NCBI GenBank assembly: GCA_002633005.1
Contig: NMRA01000040.1
Coordinates: 17,362 to 79,361 of the forward strand
Origin: Phoronis australis
Taxonomy: Eukaryota > Phoronida > Phoronidae
Length of the DNA stretch: 62,000 nt
Direction: 5' to 3'
The notes beneath the pieces are model-generated. The model was not told the origin of the DNA, searched no databases, and saw only the letters and a list, made by a program, of their open reading frames with translations. The position numbers and the translations under genes were made by a program. Positions within the stretch are counted from its first letter, which is position 1; every line of letters begins with the position of its first letter. Of the stretch, positions 9,927-20,977 are shown piece by piece.

Positions 9927-11604
9927 TTAAAGGAGCATGCCACCCAAAAAACAACCTAATTTGTATCAATTTAGATCGAGTAGTTCTACTCCATAACGAC
10001 ACGTTAGGTTGCGTTACCTGACGCCTGACGGCAGACGGAGGTGTTGAAATTATCCAATGACGTCATCGGTTTCACACGCAGTCTGTTCAGCATTTCACAA
10101 CACGGGTTACTGGTGTCAGCTTATCGCTTGAAGTCATCGTTTAACACCAATAAATCATCAAACTTCGATGTAAAACCCTTAAAAATACACCGAGTTCTTA
10201 TAAAAACGTGTTGTTTTATTTCGCTCTTACGGATTTATTGGTATTTGGACACACCGTAGCCTACAAAGTTCGGCAGGTCAATAAGGTCCGTAGCAGGAGT
10301 TTGGGGTTTATTCGGAGATAATTTCGAAGTATTTTCCGTGAGATACAGACAGGAGAACCTAGATCTGTGTTGTTTAGACGAATGATTTTTTGAGTTCTAA
10401 ACCCAAAACGCTTGTTATCCTGGCTAGTGGCTCGGAGCCCAATCAAGCCCGTCGCGGCCGGCCGGATTGACTTCATTGTGGCGGGCCAGTGGCTCGGAAA
10501 CTGATCAGACATTACGAACACAAACCAGCCAAAGTTCAGTGGAAACTTAACTTCGAGTCAAGAAAATACTATACTAGCGAGCCAAAGTAATATGCACGCG
10601 TGATTATGTTGGTGAATTAGCCACGAAACTGCAAATCTACTTACTCGTCGGGGGCCGCGAATTCACTCGGGTTCCGCTTTGGCCACAGCACCGTCTGGGC
10701 AGAAGTTGTACATTGACAGTCATTATTTGAGTAATGTAAACGTAAATAAAGATTCCCCTAACACCTAGCCGTGGGATGGAAATCGAGTTGTTTCACAACA
10801 GTTTCTGCCAGCAAACACTAAATTAGCATGAGCTCACATGGCGGCCTCGGTGTCCCGTCAATTAGTTTTATTGCACCTAAAGCCGGTAACCCAGTGATTT
10901 ATTCATTGCTGGCTTCTCAAATCATTTGCACTCACAAACACTCCAAAGGCATTACAAATTGCATCTAACGAGACAGACTTTGTTTCAGTTGGTAAGGATG
11001 AGAAGGCATTTTGAAACAGAACGCTCAGTACTAAACGCCAACATGGCAACTCGCAATCCCGACTTAGGACGAGCTAGAGCTCATCAATCCCGACTTTGCA
11101 GGTGGATCGTTAAGTTTTACAGGCTATCAATTCGAACAGGAATACAGTGATGAAGAAATGCTAGAGAGGCGCCGAGAACAAGCTCAGACAACGGAACAGG
11201 GAGTTATTTGGTAAGCCGGCATTCGTCGCTGAGCCACTGTCGACGTCTGCATGCCACAGACACGGAGATGTTTCACGGCCTCATACTTGCTATTTACAGC
11301 GTACACTTCATTCTTCACTACCATGAGCCACTTCTTAAGCATTTCGGACTCTCGAGGAAGTAAAAAAAACGATATACCCCTTTCCTCGCAGATGCTTAGT
11401 TCGGACAAGCGGGAACGATGCACCGCAACATAGCGGCATTCACTCTGCATATGAACCACTGACGTCGCTAACGTCGTTTCTCACCTTCCTCACAGGTTAA
11501 CGCGACACCTCTTGGCAAAGTGGGTCGACCGTATGCGAGACGATGTGGATATAGACCGATTAAGACGGCAAAAAAGACTAAAATCGGGTGGCATTCTCCT
11601 TTAA
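9927..11604. mobile_element. TTAA-flanked THAP-containing element 1 (Kolobok/T2-like)
   Basis: Bounded by TTAA on both sides (9927-9930 and 11601-11604). The 15-bp terminal inverted repeats are AGGAGCATGCCACCC on the left and GGGTGGCATTCTCCT on the right, with one mismatch. TTAA plus AGGAG fits the TTAAAGGRR ends described for T2/Kolobok elements. A minus-strand segment near 11184-11459 reads like part of a THAP zinc finger (SFFLLPRESEMLKKW, then VCGMQ), a domain known in Kolobok and P transposases. No intact transposase catalytic region is seen, so this is a decayed or non-autonomous copy. A partial second copy is at 478-1247. piggyBac also uses TTAA, but its ends usually begin CCY, unlike these. 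Confidence 0.65.
11184..11459 (-). pseudogene. THAP-domain-like remnant within TTAA element 1
   Basis: The frame contains a Phe-rich and basic run followed by a Trp (ISFFLLPRESEMLKKWLMVVKNE), then YAVNSKYEAV and VCGMQ. This matches the second half of a C2CH THAP DNA-binding finger (F.FP, then W, then C..H). The N-terminal cysteine pair is not in this frame: in the 478-1247 copy a VCPNYAAARK-like run lies just upstream in another frame, so a frameshift probably separates them. Its role would have been binding the element's ends during transposition. It sits in the right half of the element, reading inward from the right terminus. Confidence 0.5.
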
Positions 11605-11700
11605 AGCTGTAAGTTCGAGTGTGAGTTTGAAGTTCAGTTTCTTAATCGAAGTGAGTGGTCATTGTGTGAGAACTTGGACCAGAAACTCGTTTGCCTAAAC

Positions 11701-13390
11701 TTAAAAGGGAACTGTATTTTATTCTGAATAAATTCTGGTTAGTTTTCTATGAATTGTTGATTAATTTCCCAAATAATTCAACACCAAAAATTAAACTTAT
11801 ATTCTCTAACGAAGCTCAAAAAATTACCGGCTTGGAGCGCTGCTTAGTTTCGTGACGTATTTGGCGGGGGCCAAGTCACTGTCCTGTGTTAGCGTGCAAT
11901 CAAGTAGCGTTTTTCATATTGTCGGAATAAGAAATTTTAGTGTGAAATGTCGGGTCACCAGGGATAACTGTTTGAGCCGAGGCAACACAAAGTGATACCC
12001 AGTCATCGTCATCGTCAGACGAAAAAAATTGCCGGTGCAACCAGTCCGTATCAACAATTTACACTGGTGTGACTGTGCCGAGGGCAATGTGGACTCTAGC
12101 CATCTAGTCAGCCAGCTGTCAGCCAATACGCAGCTTTGTAAACTTGAAGGGTTGGTAAGTTACCGACTGTAGCTGTATGAAGATTATCGTACCACTGTGT
12201 GTTGAGCTCCGTTAACCCCGAAATTTCAGACAGCCGTTGACTACCCGGGTATAGTTGACTGTTATGCTCGTCACCTCGTCGTAAAACTTAGGCTACATCA
12301 ACATATAAAGCTAACGGACCGGCGGGGGTGCATGCAAAATCTGGTAGTCACCCGACAATCCCATTATTCGTTGCAGCCGTTTAAGTTGAAAACAATCAAA
12401 TAAACGTCATTTGGTAGCATAATTTGCCGCCTTTTTAACAAAGAAGTGTGTCGTCCGTTTCAAAAACAACACGCTCGTGACACGGCGCACGCGCCATTTC
12501 ATAAAAATTTGACACGTCTTTCGGGACATGCTTCGCAGCACCAAGGTTGTTCTAAAATTCGGTTTGCTGGTGTAAAAATACTAAAAACTTGAAACAAAAT
12601 GGAACAAGTTCCGATAATTTGTTATAACATGTACGCAACCTAGGTACCGTCAGCGACGAACACTTGATAAAAGAATCAGGGGGAAAAGAAACTGGTAAAG
12701 GTCAGGTGACGTAATCGCAAAAAGCCGACTCATGAGAACACATCTCAATTTTACTAGCAGCAGCCGATGAACGATCGCTAACATTTCCAACACCGGTAAA
12801 TACAGAAGTTAGTTTACTCTAGGAACCTGGTTCCTAGGTTTACTCAAGGATGAGATTAGTTTTAATGACATTGATTTGAGTCAGATTTTATTTGTACATT
12901 TTTTACCCATATCGGCTCAAACCTGTAGACCTATATCTAGTATACACCATAGACTATAGTTGTCTATAATCTATGTATACACTGAGCTTTGGGCCAAGGC
13001 TTGGGTAACCCGGCGATGGTATGCGAAAACCATCCCATTAGAAGACACCTTTTTCGAAGAGTTTGAGCAACCAGGTGCCATACAAAAAGGCATAGCGAAC
13101 CTTTTACAGTACTGTGGCAAACAATAAAAAATAAGGACGATTGATACAATGATAAATTACGATGTAAACTCTTCAAATATGACATAAGCAATGAATGTGT
13201 AAAGCAGCCGATACCCCGCCGTTTACGTCACTGACACATCAGCCAATCAGCGATCGATTTCAGAATTAAGTGTTTTGCCCATGAATATGAATCGGCTTTT
13301 GTTTGGCAGGCAAGTCAGGCAAATGTGAGTTTCGTTTGTATGTTAGAACCGATTAACTGCAACATTATTTTGACTACAGTCCCCTTTTAA
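11701..13390. mobile_element. TTAA-flanked element 2, different termini
   Basis: Bounded by TTAA at 11701-11704 and 13387-13390. Its inverted ends are AAGGGAACTGTA on the left and TACAGTCCCCTT on the right, one mismatch. The length (1.69 kb) is close to that of element 1, but the termini and interior differ. No recognisable transposase domain is present. It interrupts the same F3 repeat as element 1, 96 bp further on. Confidence 0.55.
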
Positions 13391-13500
13391 TGTACTTGAG
13401 TATGCAATTACAGACTCTAATCGTGAGTTCGTACTAAAGCAGAACAGAAAATGCGGCCAAAAATGATATCGTAGAGATTAGAACCTCGTAGGCCCAAATG

Positions 13501-14399
13501 TGTTACACAACTTTCTGGTTTCTTTGTAAATAGTCATGGCATTGAATGGACATATTGTATCTCGAGCGTGTAGAACAGATACATTGTCAGCAGCCATCAG
13601 GTGGAGAGACCTACTCGATGTAAGTTTGAAAGTCAGATGTAACATAAATCTAGTTTTAATTGAAAATCAGTGCCCGATGGATGCACTTCTGTACCATAAT
13701 TAAGAGCAATTCCATATATAAACCAGATGGTGGGCTATATATGCAAAATCACCAATTTTTTGAAACTTAGCACATCAGCTGGCCTTGTCAAAAGAAACCT
13801 GAGCCTGATTTTTTAAGAGTTTCTGAGATTTTTTAACTCTTTTTACGACCACTTTGTACTTTTTCTGAAAAATAGCAAATAAAAGTACTGGGAAGTAGGT
13901 GACTTTTGTCAGCAACAACACATCATCGCTTTACGCTATTGAAAAAATAACTACACAGCAGAAAAAAGAAAGAATAACATACAAGAAAAATTAGTTCCAA
14001 TGAATTTATTGATTTTTATGTCCTCCCATTTTACCCTACAAAAATGTCATTTTCAATGCTTATTATTAAGGCCATTTTACGCATTTTTATCGCTCTCCCA
14101 AATCTATATCGGATTCTTTTGGAACATTAGTTAACTTCCATCTGTTACTGCTGTCTTTGTTCAGCCCAATGCAAGAATAAAAAATCTTGTTTCTTTCATA
14201 GTTTTTGTACAGTCAGTTTTTACATAACTCACTTACACACTTTTCTGCCAATCTGTGACTTAGTTAGATTAAAAAGCTCTGGGAGGCGCTACTCGATTGT
14301 GCAATTATCTATCTGCTAGGTTTAGTGTATGATGCATTTCCACACAACACTTCAAAAAAACCGCAAAATACGTCGAATCCATCCCAAAACGGGAACATG
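13501..14399. other. Intronic stretch, nothing recognised
   Basis: Within the long FN3 intron. AT-rich and without a supported feature. Confidence 0.5.
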
Positions 14400-15425
14400 T
14401 CATTGTTTCTTTAATAGAAAGCTATTTACCAAATCGAATAAAAATCCGTCAAGGAACTTAGAAGTAAAAGAGGAACACAAAAAATGAAATTGCCACTAGG
14501 GGGCACAGATTCATTGTAAAGTCATCGTCGTCCGTTGTTAACTTCTCATAAATACGCTTACTAAAATTAATCAAGATCCTGCAGTGGGTTTAGGAGATAC
14601 AGCTATGAGCGCAAAAACAAAACTGCCACTAGGAGGTGCCACAGTAGTCGATGTCGTTGGAAAATCATCATTAACCGTCCTCTTCACTCTGAGAACGCTA
14701 ATTTTCAAAATTATGCTTAGAGTGGTTTGGTTGGCAGAGGGGCAGACGCCAAAAAGACTAGGAAACAATAAAAATGGCTCTTATATGGCGTAAAATATGT
14801 CAAATTATCCAAAAACGCCGTTTCTGTAAAGGAAAGCTGTGTACCAAATTTCATAAAAATGCATCAAGGACCTTCAGAGAAACAGGGGAAAACGGAAAAA
14901 AAAGAAATTGCCACAAGGGGGCACACCGTTTGTTGGATCCGTCTGAAAGTCGTCGTCGTCCGCTGTCAACTTCATATAAATACACTTGCTAAATTTATTA
15001 TAGATCCTGCAATGGGTTTAGTAGAAACAGCCATGGGCGCTACAAAAACAAAACTGCCACTAGGAGGAGCCAAAGTCGTCGGAAGGTTATCGTCAACCGT
15101 TCTCTTCACACTAAGAACATATATGCAAATTTTCACAATCATTCTATGGATGGTTTGTTTGACAGAGGGGCAGACTCGAAAACAATAAAATTGGCCACTG
15201 GGTGGAACAAAATACCTCAAATACATCCGAAAATGGGAGGATAACGCCATCTCCCTAATAGATGGTTATGTGCCAAATTTCATGAAAATCTGTTGAGGAG
15301 CTTTGAAGATACAGAGGTAAATGTATAAAACTAGGATTGCCCCTAGGGGGCACACCAGTTGATGGATCCATCCGAAATTTGTCGTCATCTATCATGTGGG
15401 CTCATAAAAACCCGTGTTCCATTCA
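14400..15425. repeat. Tandem array, period about 420 bp
   Basis: The phrase TTGCCACTAGGGGGCACA recurs with small changes at about 14491, 14908 and 15336. Between these lie conserved blocks (GATCCTGCA.TGGGTTTAG, AACTGCCACTAGGAGG, CAAATTTCAT.AAAAT). That is two full units plus flanking parts. The short frames inside are repeated by the array and are not genes. Confidence 0.75.
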
Positions 15426-17324
15426 GAAACTGATGAGGAGCACATCTGAACACGGCTGACCGACAAGTCAAAGATGACTGCATGGCAAAAAGTACTGAAT
15501 AAGTGAAAATTTATGATCAACTGCCATTACAATTTTAAAGAGAAGTGAGCTGTATTGTCAATTTTTGAGCCGCGGGATCTAATCATGAGTGGAGCTTCTT
15601 TCCATACTTAGAAAATATTTTGACGTAAATATTAAAATACAAATTACGGCAAGTAATCACCTCAGGAATGGTAGCCATCATTGCTGTGGCATAATCTACT
15701 AGCTTCAATGGCGACCCGAGCAGACTAGTGGAATGGCAAATCTGGTGACGATTTCACCAACTCTCACAAGTCATATGTACTAAAGATCGGTCACCTTTTC
15801 TACAAGTATGGTACATACTTTTTCGTGGTCTTTCGGTATAAACATGGGTCACACCTTTGAACCATTTGAATAAATATGGATCACAACTTTCAGACTTGCA
15901 AGGTATAACATGGTTGCCCATCCTAGCCCGCTAACCGGATAGGCCTTTTAGGTTTGTGCACCTGGGCAGTCAGTAAGTCGAAAGTTGTCAGCGAGAGCTA
16001 ATACAATATTCTGAACTGAAGTCATGACCTGTTGACCCAGGCTAACAGTTGTGATAAATATGAAGTAACTTTTTAGCAATTGCTACTAATATCTTACTTG
16101 CACCAACAGGGACTAACAAATCAAACTGACGAAAAATCTTTTGCGACATGCGAAAGTCAACGCCCCGTTCAATCTTCCGCTTCGTTCTAGATTGGTGTTC
16201 TGGATAACAGCACGTCAATTTTTGTCTAAAGCCAAGTCCAAACTCATGTCGATGAGTAAAACATATAACGGCACATTTCCATTGGTTTGCCAGTCCAGCC
16301 TCCTCTCTCCAGCTCTGGCAAGAATTAACTGTAATTCCGATATACTTTCAAACCTCTGTGGCACTTTGCACGACCTCAGATGACTTCTGACGTCTTTAAC
16401 ACAGCTAATAAAGGCCACATTTCCTCCGAGATTCCACTTAAGTAACGAAAATTGACCAAATGTACAAGAAGGAAATTCCTCCTAATTCTTTGCAGTGACA
16501 GGAAGTGCATGTAATTTCGAACGAACCCTAAAGTGCTATTGGTAAAGTTAAACGAAGTGTTTCAGAAAGTTTGGGTCTTAAAAGTGAAACTTAAATTTTT
16601 GTGATATTGCATTGTTGATATTAGATCATACATTTTAGGTGATATCTCTGAACTAAAGGAGTAGCCTCAATTCTCTTGTCAGTCAGAGTAAGGCCACATC
16701 ACAAAAATGCCCAAATTCGAAGGCCACGTTTAGCATTAGATATATAAGAGACAAGTTTTTTAAAAACAATTATTAAAGATTAGTCTTAGAAGTGTCTACA
16801 CAGAGAATTTCAACTTCAAATATATTCCGATATGGCATGCAGGTTAAGCAACATCTTGTCACTTGTGCCTGGCCTGAAAAGTGGTCTCGGAGTTTTCTCC
16901 CCTGCTGGTAATATTTAGATGTACCTATGAGTTTCAAATTTCATTTTGTTACTAACCTTACATGAGTCTTTATGACCATCAATGTCAAACTTTGTCACCA
17001 GTTTTCCAAGTTTGATATTTTGCCGTTCCAAAAGAGCAGTTTTACCGACATGAAAAATGCAAAATATGCCTTTATAGCCAAATAGGTCATATCTCGGTAA
17101 CCAAAGGTCATTGAGTGCAAATATTGCAGCAATATACTTTGGGCCAGCATCCTAACACATGCACAAAATATTAGCCCTGTATGAATTTTTGAGTATATAG
17201 TGATTTTTCATTTTCATATGGTTTTTATATGGAATCATTCTTAAGTGCGGGCAAGAAATTATTCATTCTTTCCAGTTATTATAAATGTGTAAAAACAGTG
17301 TTCCGGTAGAAAATGACGTCTTAC
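15426..17324. other. Intronic stretch, nothing recognised
   Basis: Rest of the long intron up to FN3 exon 4. No domain-bearing exon or clear repeat found. Confidence 0.5.
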
Positions 17325-17597
17325 TGGTTTGGCATTTTTGGGTCAGGCGACTGCTTTCTCGTTCAATATCACCGTGTCGCGCAGTTGAACGGATGATAAA
17401 CTCGTACTGGCTTCCAGGAGTAAGATCGGCAAACCGATGCTGAGTTTTGTCCTTAGGCAATTTCACGCGTGTTGCGTTACTTGGTCTGTAAAGTATCCGA
17501 AACCCCATCCATTCACCGCCGACTGGCAGACTCCATGACAATGTCACTGACGTGCTAGATATACCGTTACAGGTGAGATCTCCTGGTGCCCGTGGCG
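17325..17597 (-). CDS. FN3 exon 4 of multi-FN3 protein
   Basis: A 273-nt exon (91 codons) encoding an FN3 domain. The acceptor is a strong pyrimidine tract ending TTTATGCAG before 17597, and the donor is AACCA|GTAAGA after 17325; both are phase 1. The domain begins PRAPGDLTC, has strand B SVTLSWSLP with its Trp, strand C FRILYRPSN, and the DLTPGSQYEFIIRS signature. An NAT sequon in the C-C' region fits an extracellular domain. An ATG further upstream in the same frame lies in the intron and should not be taken as a start. Confidence 0.93.
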
Positions 17598-18226
17598 CTG
17601 CATAAACAAAAGACAACAAAAGCATAGCGGCTGAAAATTTGGAATCCAGGAATCTCCCGAAGCAGGTTGTCCGTTCCACATGTATGTATTCTTAAATGCA
17701 AAGAATTTCTAGGATTTCTAAGATATCTCATTCTTGATTAACACGAGGTTCAATTCGACACAATTCAAATTTTGTAAACGTGTCACGTCCAGTTGGAAAG
17801 TAGGGACCGGCATCAACAGAAATCGAACATAAAGGCATTGAAACTTACGTGGCTCCGTAGATTAGTAAATACAAAACAAACTTGTGGATATGTTTGGACT
17901 GAAGCATTCTGGGAAAAAATGACTATTGTAATGTGATCTCCTCCCAAATGAAAAATAAATTCCGGATGGAAATTTTTTCCATCTTGAAAGAATTTGTATT
18001 ATTGACCCAGGGGATGGCGAACCCTATAATTGTGAATTCGAATGTTCCGCAGCAGCACTTCATGACCGGATAAACGTAGCAATGTGCTTAAACCCCAAAG
18101 AGCTTATAAATCGGTTAAGAATTTAACATTGACAGCTAAACTCCTGTTGAAATGCCAATCAAATGAAAATTATGAAATCGTTAAGAATTTCAAATTGGTT
18201 GACTAGCTTATAATAAGAACACTTAC

Positions 18227-18490
18227 GCGCAAGAACGACGAGAGTATCAGATGAAACGGTGGCAAAGTTGAACTTTCGCGTTTCTGTCCAAAATTCATAT
18301 GGGTGACCGGATATTACCTTAACACGGTGAGAAGCTTTATTCGTCACAAGGACTTGTTGCGAGACTCTAGTAAGCTTGTTCAAATACTTCAGATGCAAAC
18401 TGGAATACAACCCGGAAGGATTCTTCCACGAAACAGTCATGTAGGACACGACTGACGAGTCAGCATCTAGATTCTTGGCTATGTCCAGAC
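18227..18490 (-). CDS. FN3 exon 3 of multi-FN3 protein
   Basis: A 264-nt exon (88 codons). The acceptor is TTGTCTTTTCCGGTAG before 18490 and the donor is TTGCGC|GTAAGT after 18227; both are phase 1. The domain is more divergent than its neighbours. The strand-B core is YMTVSWKNP with the Trp, strand C reads LHLKYLNK, and the usual LTPG loop is replaced by VISGHPYEFWTE. FN3 is supported by size, phase and position between two clearer FN3 exons. The intron to exon 4 is only about 630 bp. Confidence 0.85.
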
Positions 18491-19090
18491 CTACCGGAAA
18501 AGACAATTAGTATAGTCCGTCATTCAAAATATAACAACATTATTCAATAACCGTTGGTTGTTTTTGTCAAGAATAATATTACTTGTGCTGAGCAAAGAAA
18601 AAAGGGATAAAAGAGAAACAAAATAGGCTCTAAAACACTTGAGATGAAATTGTAATCAGTTATCTAAGATATAGAGGGGTTAAATCAGTTCTACGAACGA
18701 CAAACGAAAAAAGTATTTCGTTTTTTTTCTAGGTAAGGTTGTTGCCTTTTTGAAGTTATTAATTTTGACCAGAGTTATAAAGCAGCAAAATCTGTTGTGC
18801 TCTTGTGATTTTAATTTTGAAATCGAGGCAGCGACTTCATCATCTGCTCTTTGAAAACGGCCGACGCCGGTCGGCGAGTGTAGGGCTGTACAAAGCCGGC
18901 GTGAAAAAGCCAAAGGCTGATCTGCTCAGTGTGCTTGAGAAATGGACGCTTATGGTGATCGCGCGTGATTGGTAAGAATATTTGCATTTTGCACATTAAT
19001 GTTATCAATGCAGACAGGGCGTCTTTGTGAGAACTCGTGCTATTGGAAAACTGATTTTCAGCTTAAACGTGGATATATGGCGAAGTCGTG
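18491..19090. other. Intronic stretch, nothing recognised
   Basis: Between FN3 exons 2 and 3. No supported feature. Confidence 0.5.
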
Positions 19091-19202
19091 ATCCCCCGTT
19101 ATCTAGAGCCCGAGTGGATTTTGGAGAATTATCGCCCGAGAGGCGTTAGCCCCGAGGGTGATAATTCTACAAAATCCACGAGGGCTCAAGATAAGGGGGA
19201 TA
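19091..19202. repeat. Short foldback element
   Basis: A near-palindrome with arms of about 50 bp: left from ATCCCCCGTTATCTAGAGCC, right ending GGGCTCAAGATAAGGGGGAT. The central loop is only about 10 bp. It is a MITE-like or hairpin sequence without coding capacity. Confidence 0.75.
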
Positions 19203-19756
19203 ACGACTGAGAACATGTAATAATCTATTTATACCACATACTGAACGAGAAACATTGCAGTGAATTGATCTACCTTTCTCGACTCGCCTCGACTTTGTAA
19301 CTACTTTCTATGTCAGAGGCCCGGGGTCGGAGGTCGTGACCTTTTAAGAAAGGCCGAGCTATTTTTGTCAAATAATGCTTTTACTCAAAACCAATTGAAA
19401 ATTTAAACAAATTAGAAATAAAGTGAATCTATAAACTAAGTTTAGCAACTATTATAGCTTACGCTAAGCTTCGACCGGGAAAATATCGTCTGCTAAAGTA
19501 GGTTACCAATAGCAACTGAGTGCAATGCTCAAGTCAAAGGATCCCGACGACACGATACCCGCATTCAAATTGGAGATCAATGATTTACAAATGAGAGAAC
19601 ACGAGAAAAAAATTAACTGAATTAAAGTGCCGTTTTTATGGAAATTATGCGTCTTATTTTTCATAGCGTATAAATGTCGGTACAATGCCCTTTGCTGAAC
19701 ATGCGATTGTTGCGCGTTCTCATTTAAGTATTATATTTTTACGTTCGATGACGTCA

Positions 19757-19960
19757 GCCGCTGAGTGGTGTAGTGGTAAAGTCGGCGACTCGAAACTCTT
19801 GAGGCCCGGGTTCGAACCGGTCTCGGTTTCCCGCCAAAATGATATCTCACTAGTGAGATAACTAAATGGGTTATTACACGGTGGTATCTGCCATTCGACG
19901 CTAATATTGTGGTATAATATTCATTTCTGATAGCACCCTATTTTCTGCTCCATAAACAAT
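19757..19960 (+). mobile_element. tRNA-derived SINE
   Basis: The first 70 bases resemble a tRNA. There is a box-A-like TGGTGTAGTGGTAAAGTCGG, a perfect box-B GGGTTCGAACC near 19808, and short pairing between CTGAG and CTCGG at the ends. The cloverleaf is poor at the anticodon arm and there is no CCA, so a functional tRNA gene is unlikely. The unrelated 3' body (to about 19960) has an unclear end. Confidence 0.55.
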
Positions 19961-20035
19961 TCCACACCGGGACCACATCACAACAGTGTTAGACACATAA
20001 AATGATGGCAGAAAGGAACAAAAACTCGTTCTCAC

Positions 20036-20332
20036 TTGTTCGTCCTATGTTCTGCCCTAGAGAGGTGTCTGGGAGGAGACTGTTCACCGTCATACCCTTG
20101 TACACACGGACGCTTCTTGGGCTGAACGTGATTTTGGTGCCCGGCAGTAGTTGCGTCAACGTAGCCGTTCCCGTGTTATTCTCCTTGTAGAACTTCTCAC
20201 TGTACATCAAATCGCTCTCGTCATGGCCGGAAATTTCTATGTATGTCCACTGCCCCTCACTTGGCACAGTCCAAGCGACATCTAGAGTCCTCAAGGTAGA
20301 CCCTTTTATTTCGATGGTAGGAGTTAGGGGCT
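20036..20332 (-). CDS. FN3 exon 2 of multi-FN3 protein
   Basis: A 297-nt exon (99 codons) for one FN3 domain. The acceptor is CAATGCGTTCCAG before 20332 and the donor is CGAACAA|GTGAGA after 20036; both are phase 1. The sequence starts PLTPTIEIKGSTL, has strand B LDVAWTVPSEG with its Trp, strand C YIEISGHDESD, and LLPGTKITFSPRSVRVYKG as the E/F region. Phase and acceptor match the rest of the series, so it can be spliced in any symmetric combination with its neighbours. Confidence 0.9.
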
Positions 20333-20607
20333 CTGGAACGCATTGAACAACAAATGTCTCTACTTGTCTGTTTGTCCTAAGATTTGACTGCGATGCTGAA
20401 AACTTTGATAACCAAGCTCTTATGGGGAGAATTTTGTGGCTGACTTCTTTCTAAATCATCTCTAAGCCATGAGAACATATCGTATCCAGAGGATCACAAA
20501 ACTAGTGATTAACGATTCGACCGACATCACATGGGCTGCCCCTGATTGATTTCGCCGGTTCCGCCGAATCACAACCGGCTAAGACAACTGATGGTATTGT
20601 AGGGTTT

Positions 20608-20721
20608 GTAAATACACAAAACGTACCGAGAGTGGCGTACATAAAGTAATATCCCACGAGACATTATTCCGAGTGGGATATTACTTCATGTACGCCAATC
20701 GAAGTACGTTTTGTATTTATC
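20608..20721. repeat. Foldback element (about 115 bp)
   Basis: Arms from GTAAATACACAAAACGTAC to CCCAC and from GTGGGATATTACTTCATGTA to ATTTAT are inverted copies with few mismatches. Confidence 0.75.
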
Positions 20722-20754
20722 CCATGCTCTTCGAATTCCTAAGTTTCTTAAGTC

Positions 20755-20977
20755 GGTAAATAAAACAACAAGAATGGATCAACTGAAATTTGAAATTTTC
20801 GGATGTAATAACTTCCTTTGTCAACAAAAACAGAAATAAAGTAAAATCAAACACAAAATGACAATTGACATATAAGATATGGTGTAATGAAAATGATGCA
20901 TTTTTGCGTAAAAAATTCAATGACATATTTTAAGATTTTTTTATGTTCAATCCATGAGGTTCTATTGTATTAAGTTT
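20755..20977. repeat. Dispersed repeat D2, copy 1
   Basis: About 90% similar to 42675-42887, in the same orientation (for example AACAAGAATGGATCAACTGA and TTCAATCCATGAGGTTCTAT). No coding content. Confidence 0.85.

Larger units (their letters stand above)
9840..13500. repeat. Foldback element F3, copy 3, split by two TTAA transposons
   Basis: Three separated pieces (about 9840-9926, 11605-11700 and 13391-13500) align in order with uninterrupted F3 copies at 6970, 41981 and 49996. Element 1 (9927-11604) and element 2 (11701-13390) fill the two breaks, each at a TTAA. This gives an order of events: F3 first, then both TTAA insertions. Confidence 0.6.

Noticed and set aside
14571-15250. Repeated short frames on both strands with similar sequence
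   Set aside because: They repeat because of the 420-bp tandem array, not because of gene duplication.
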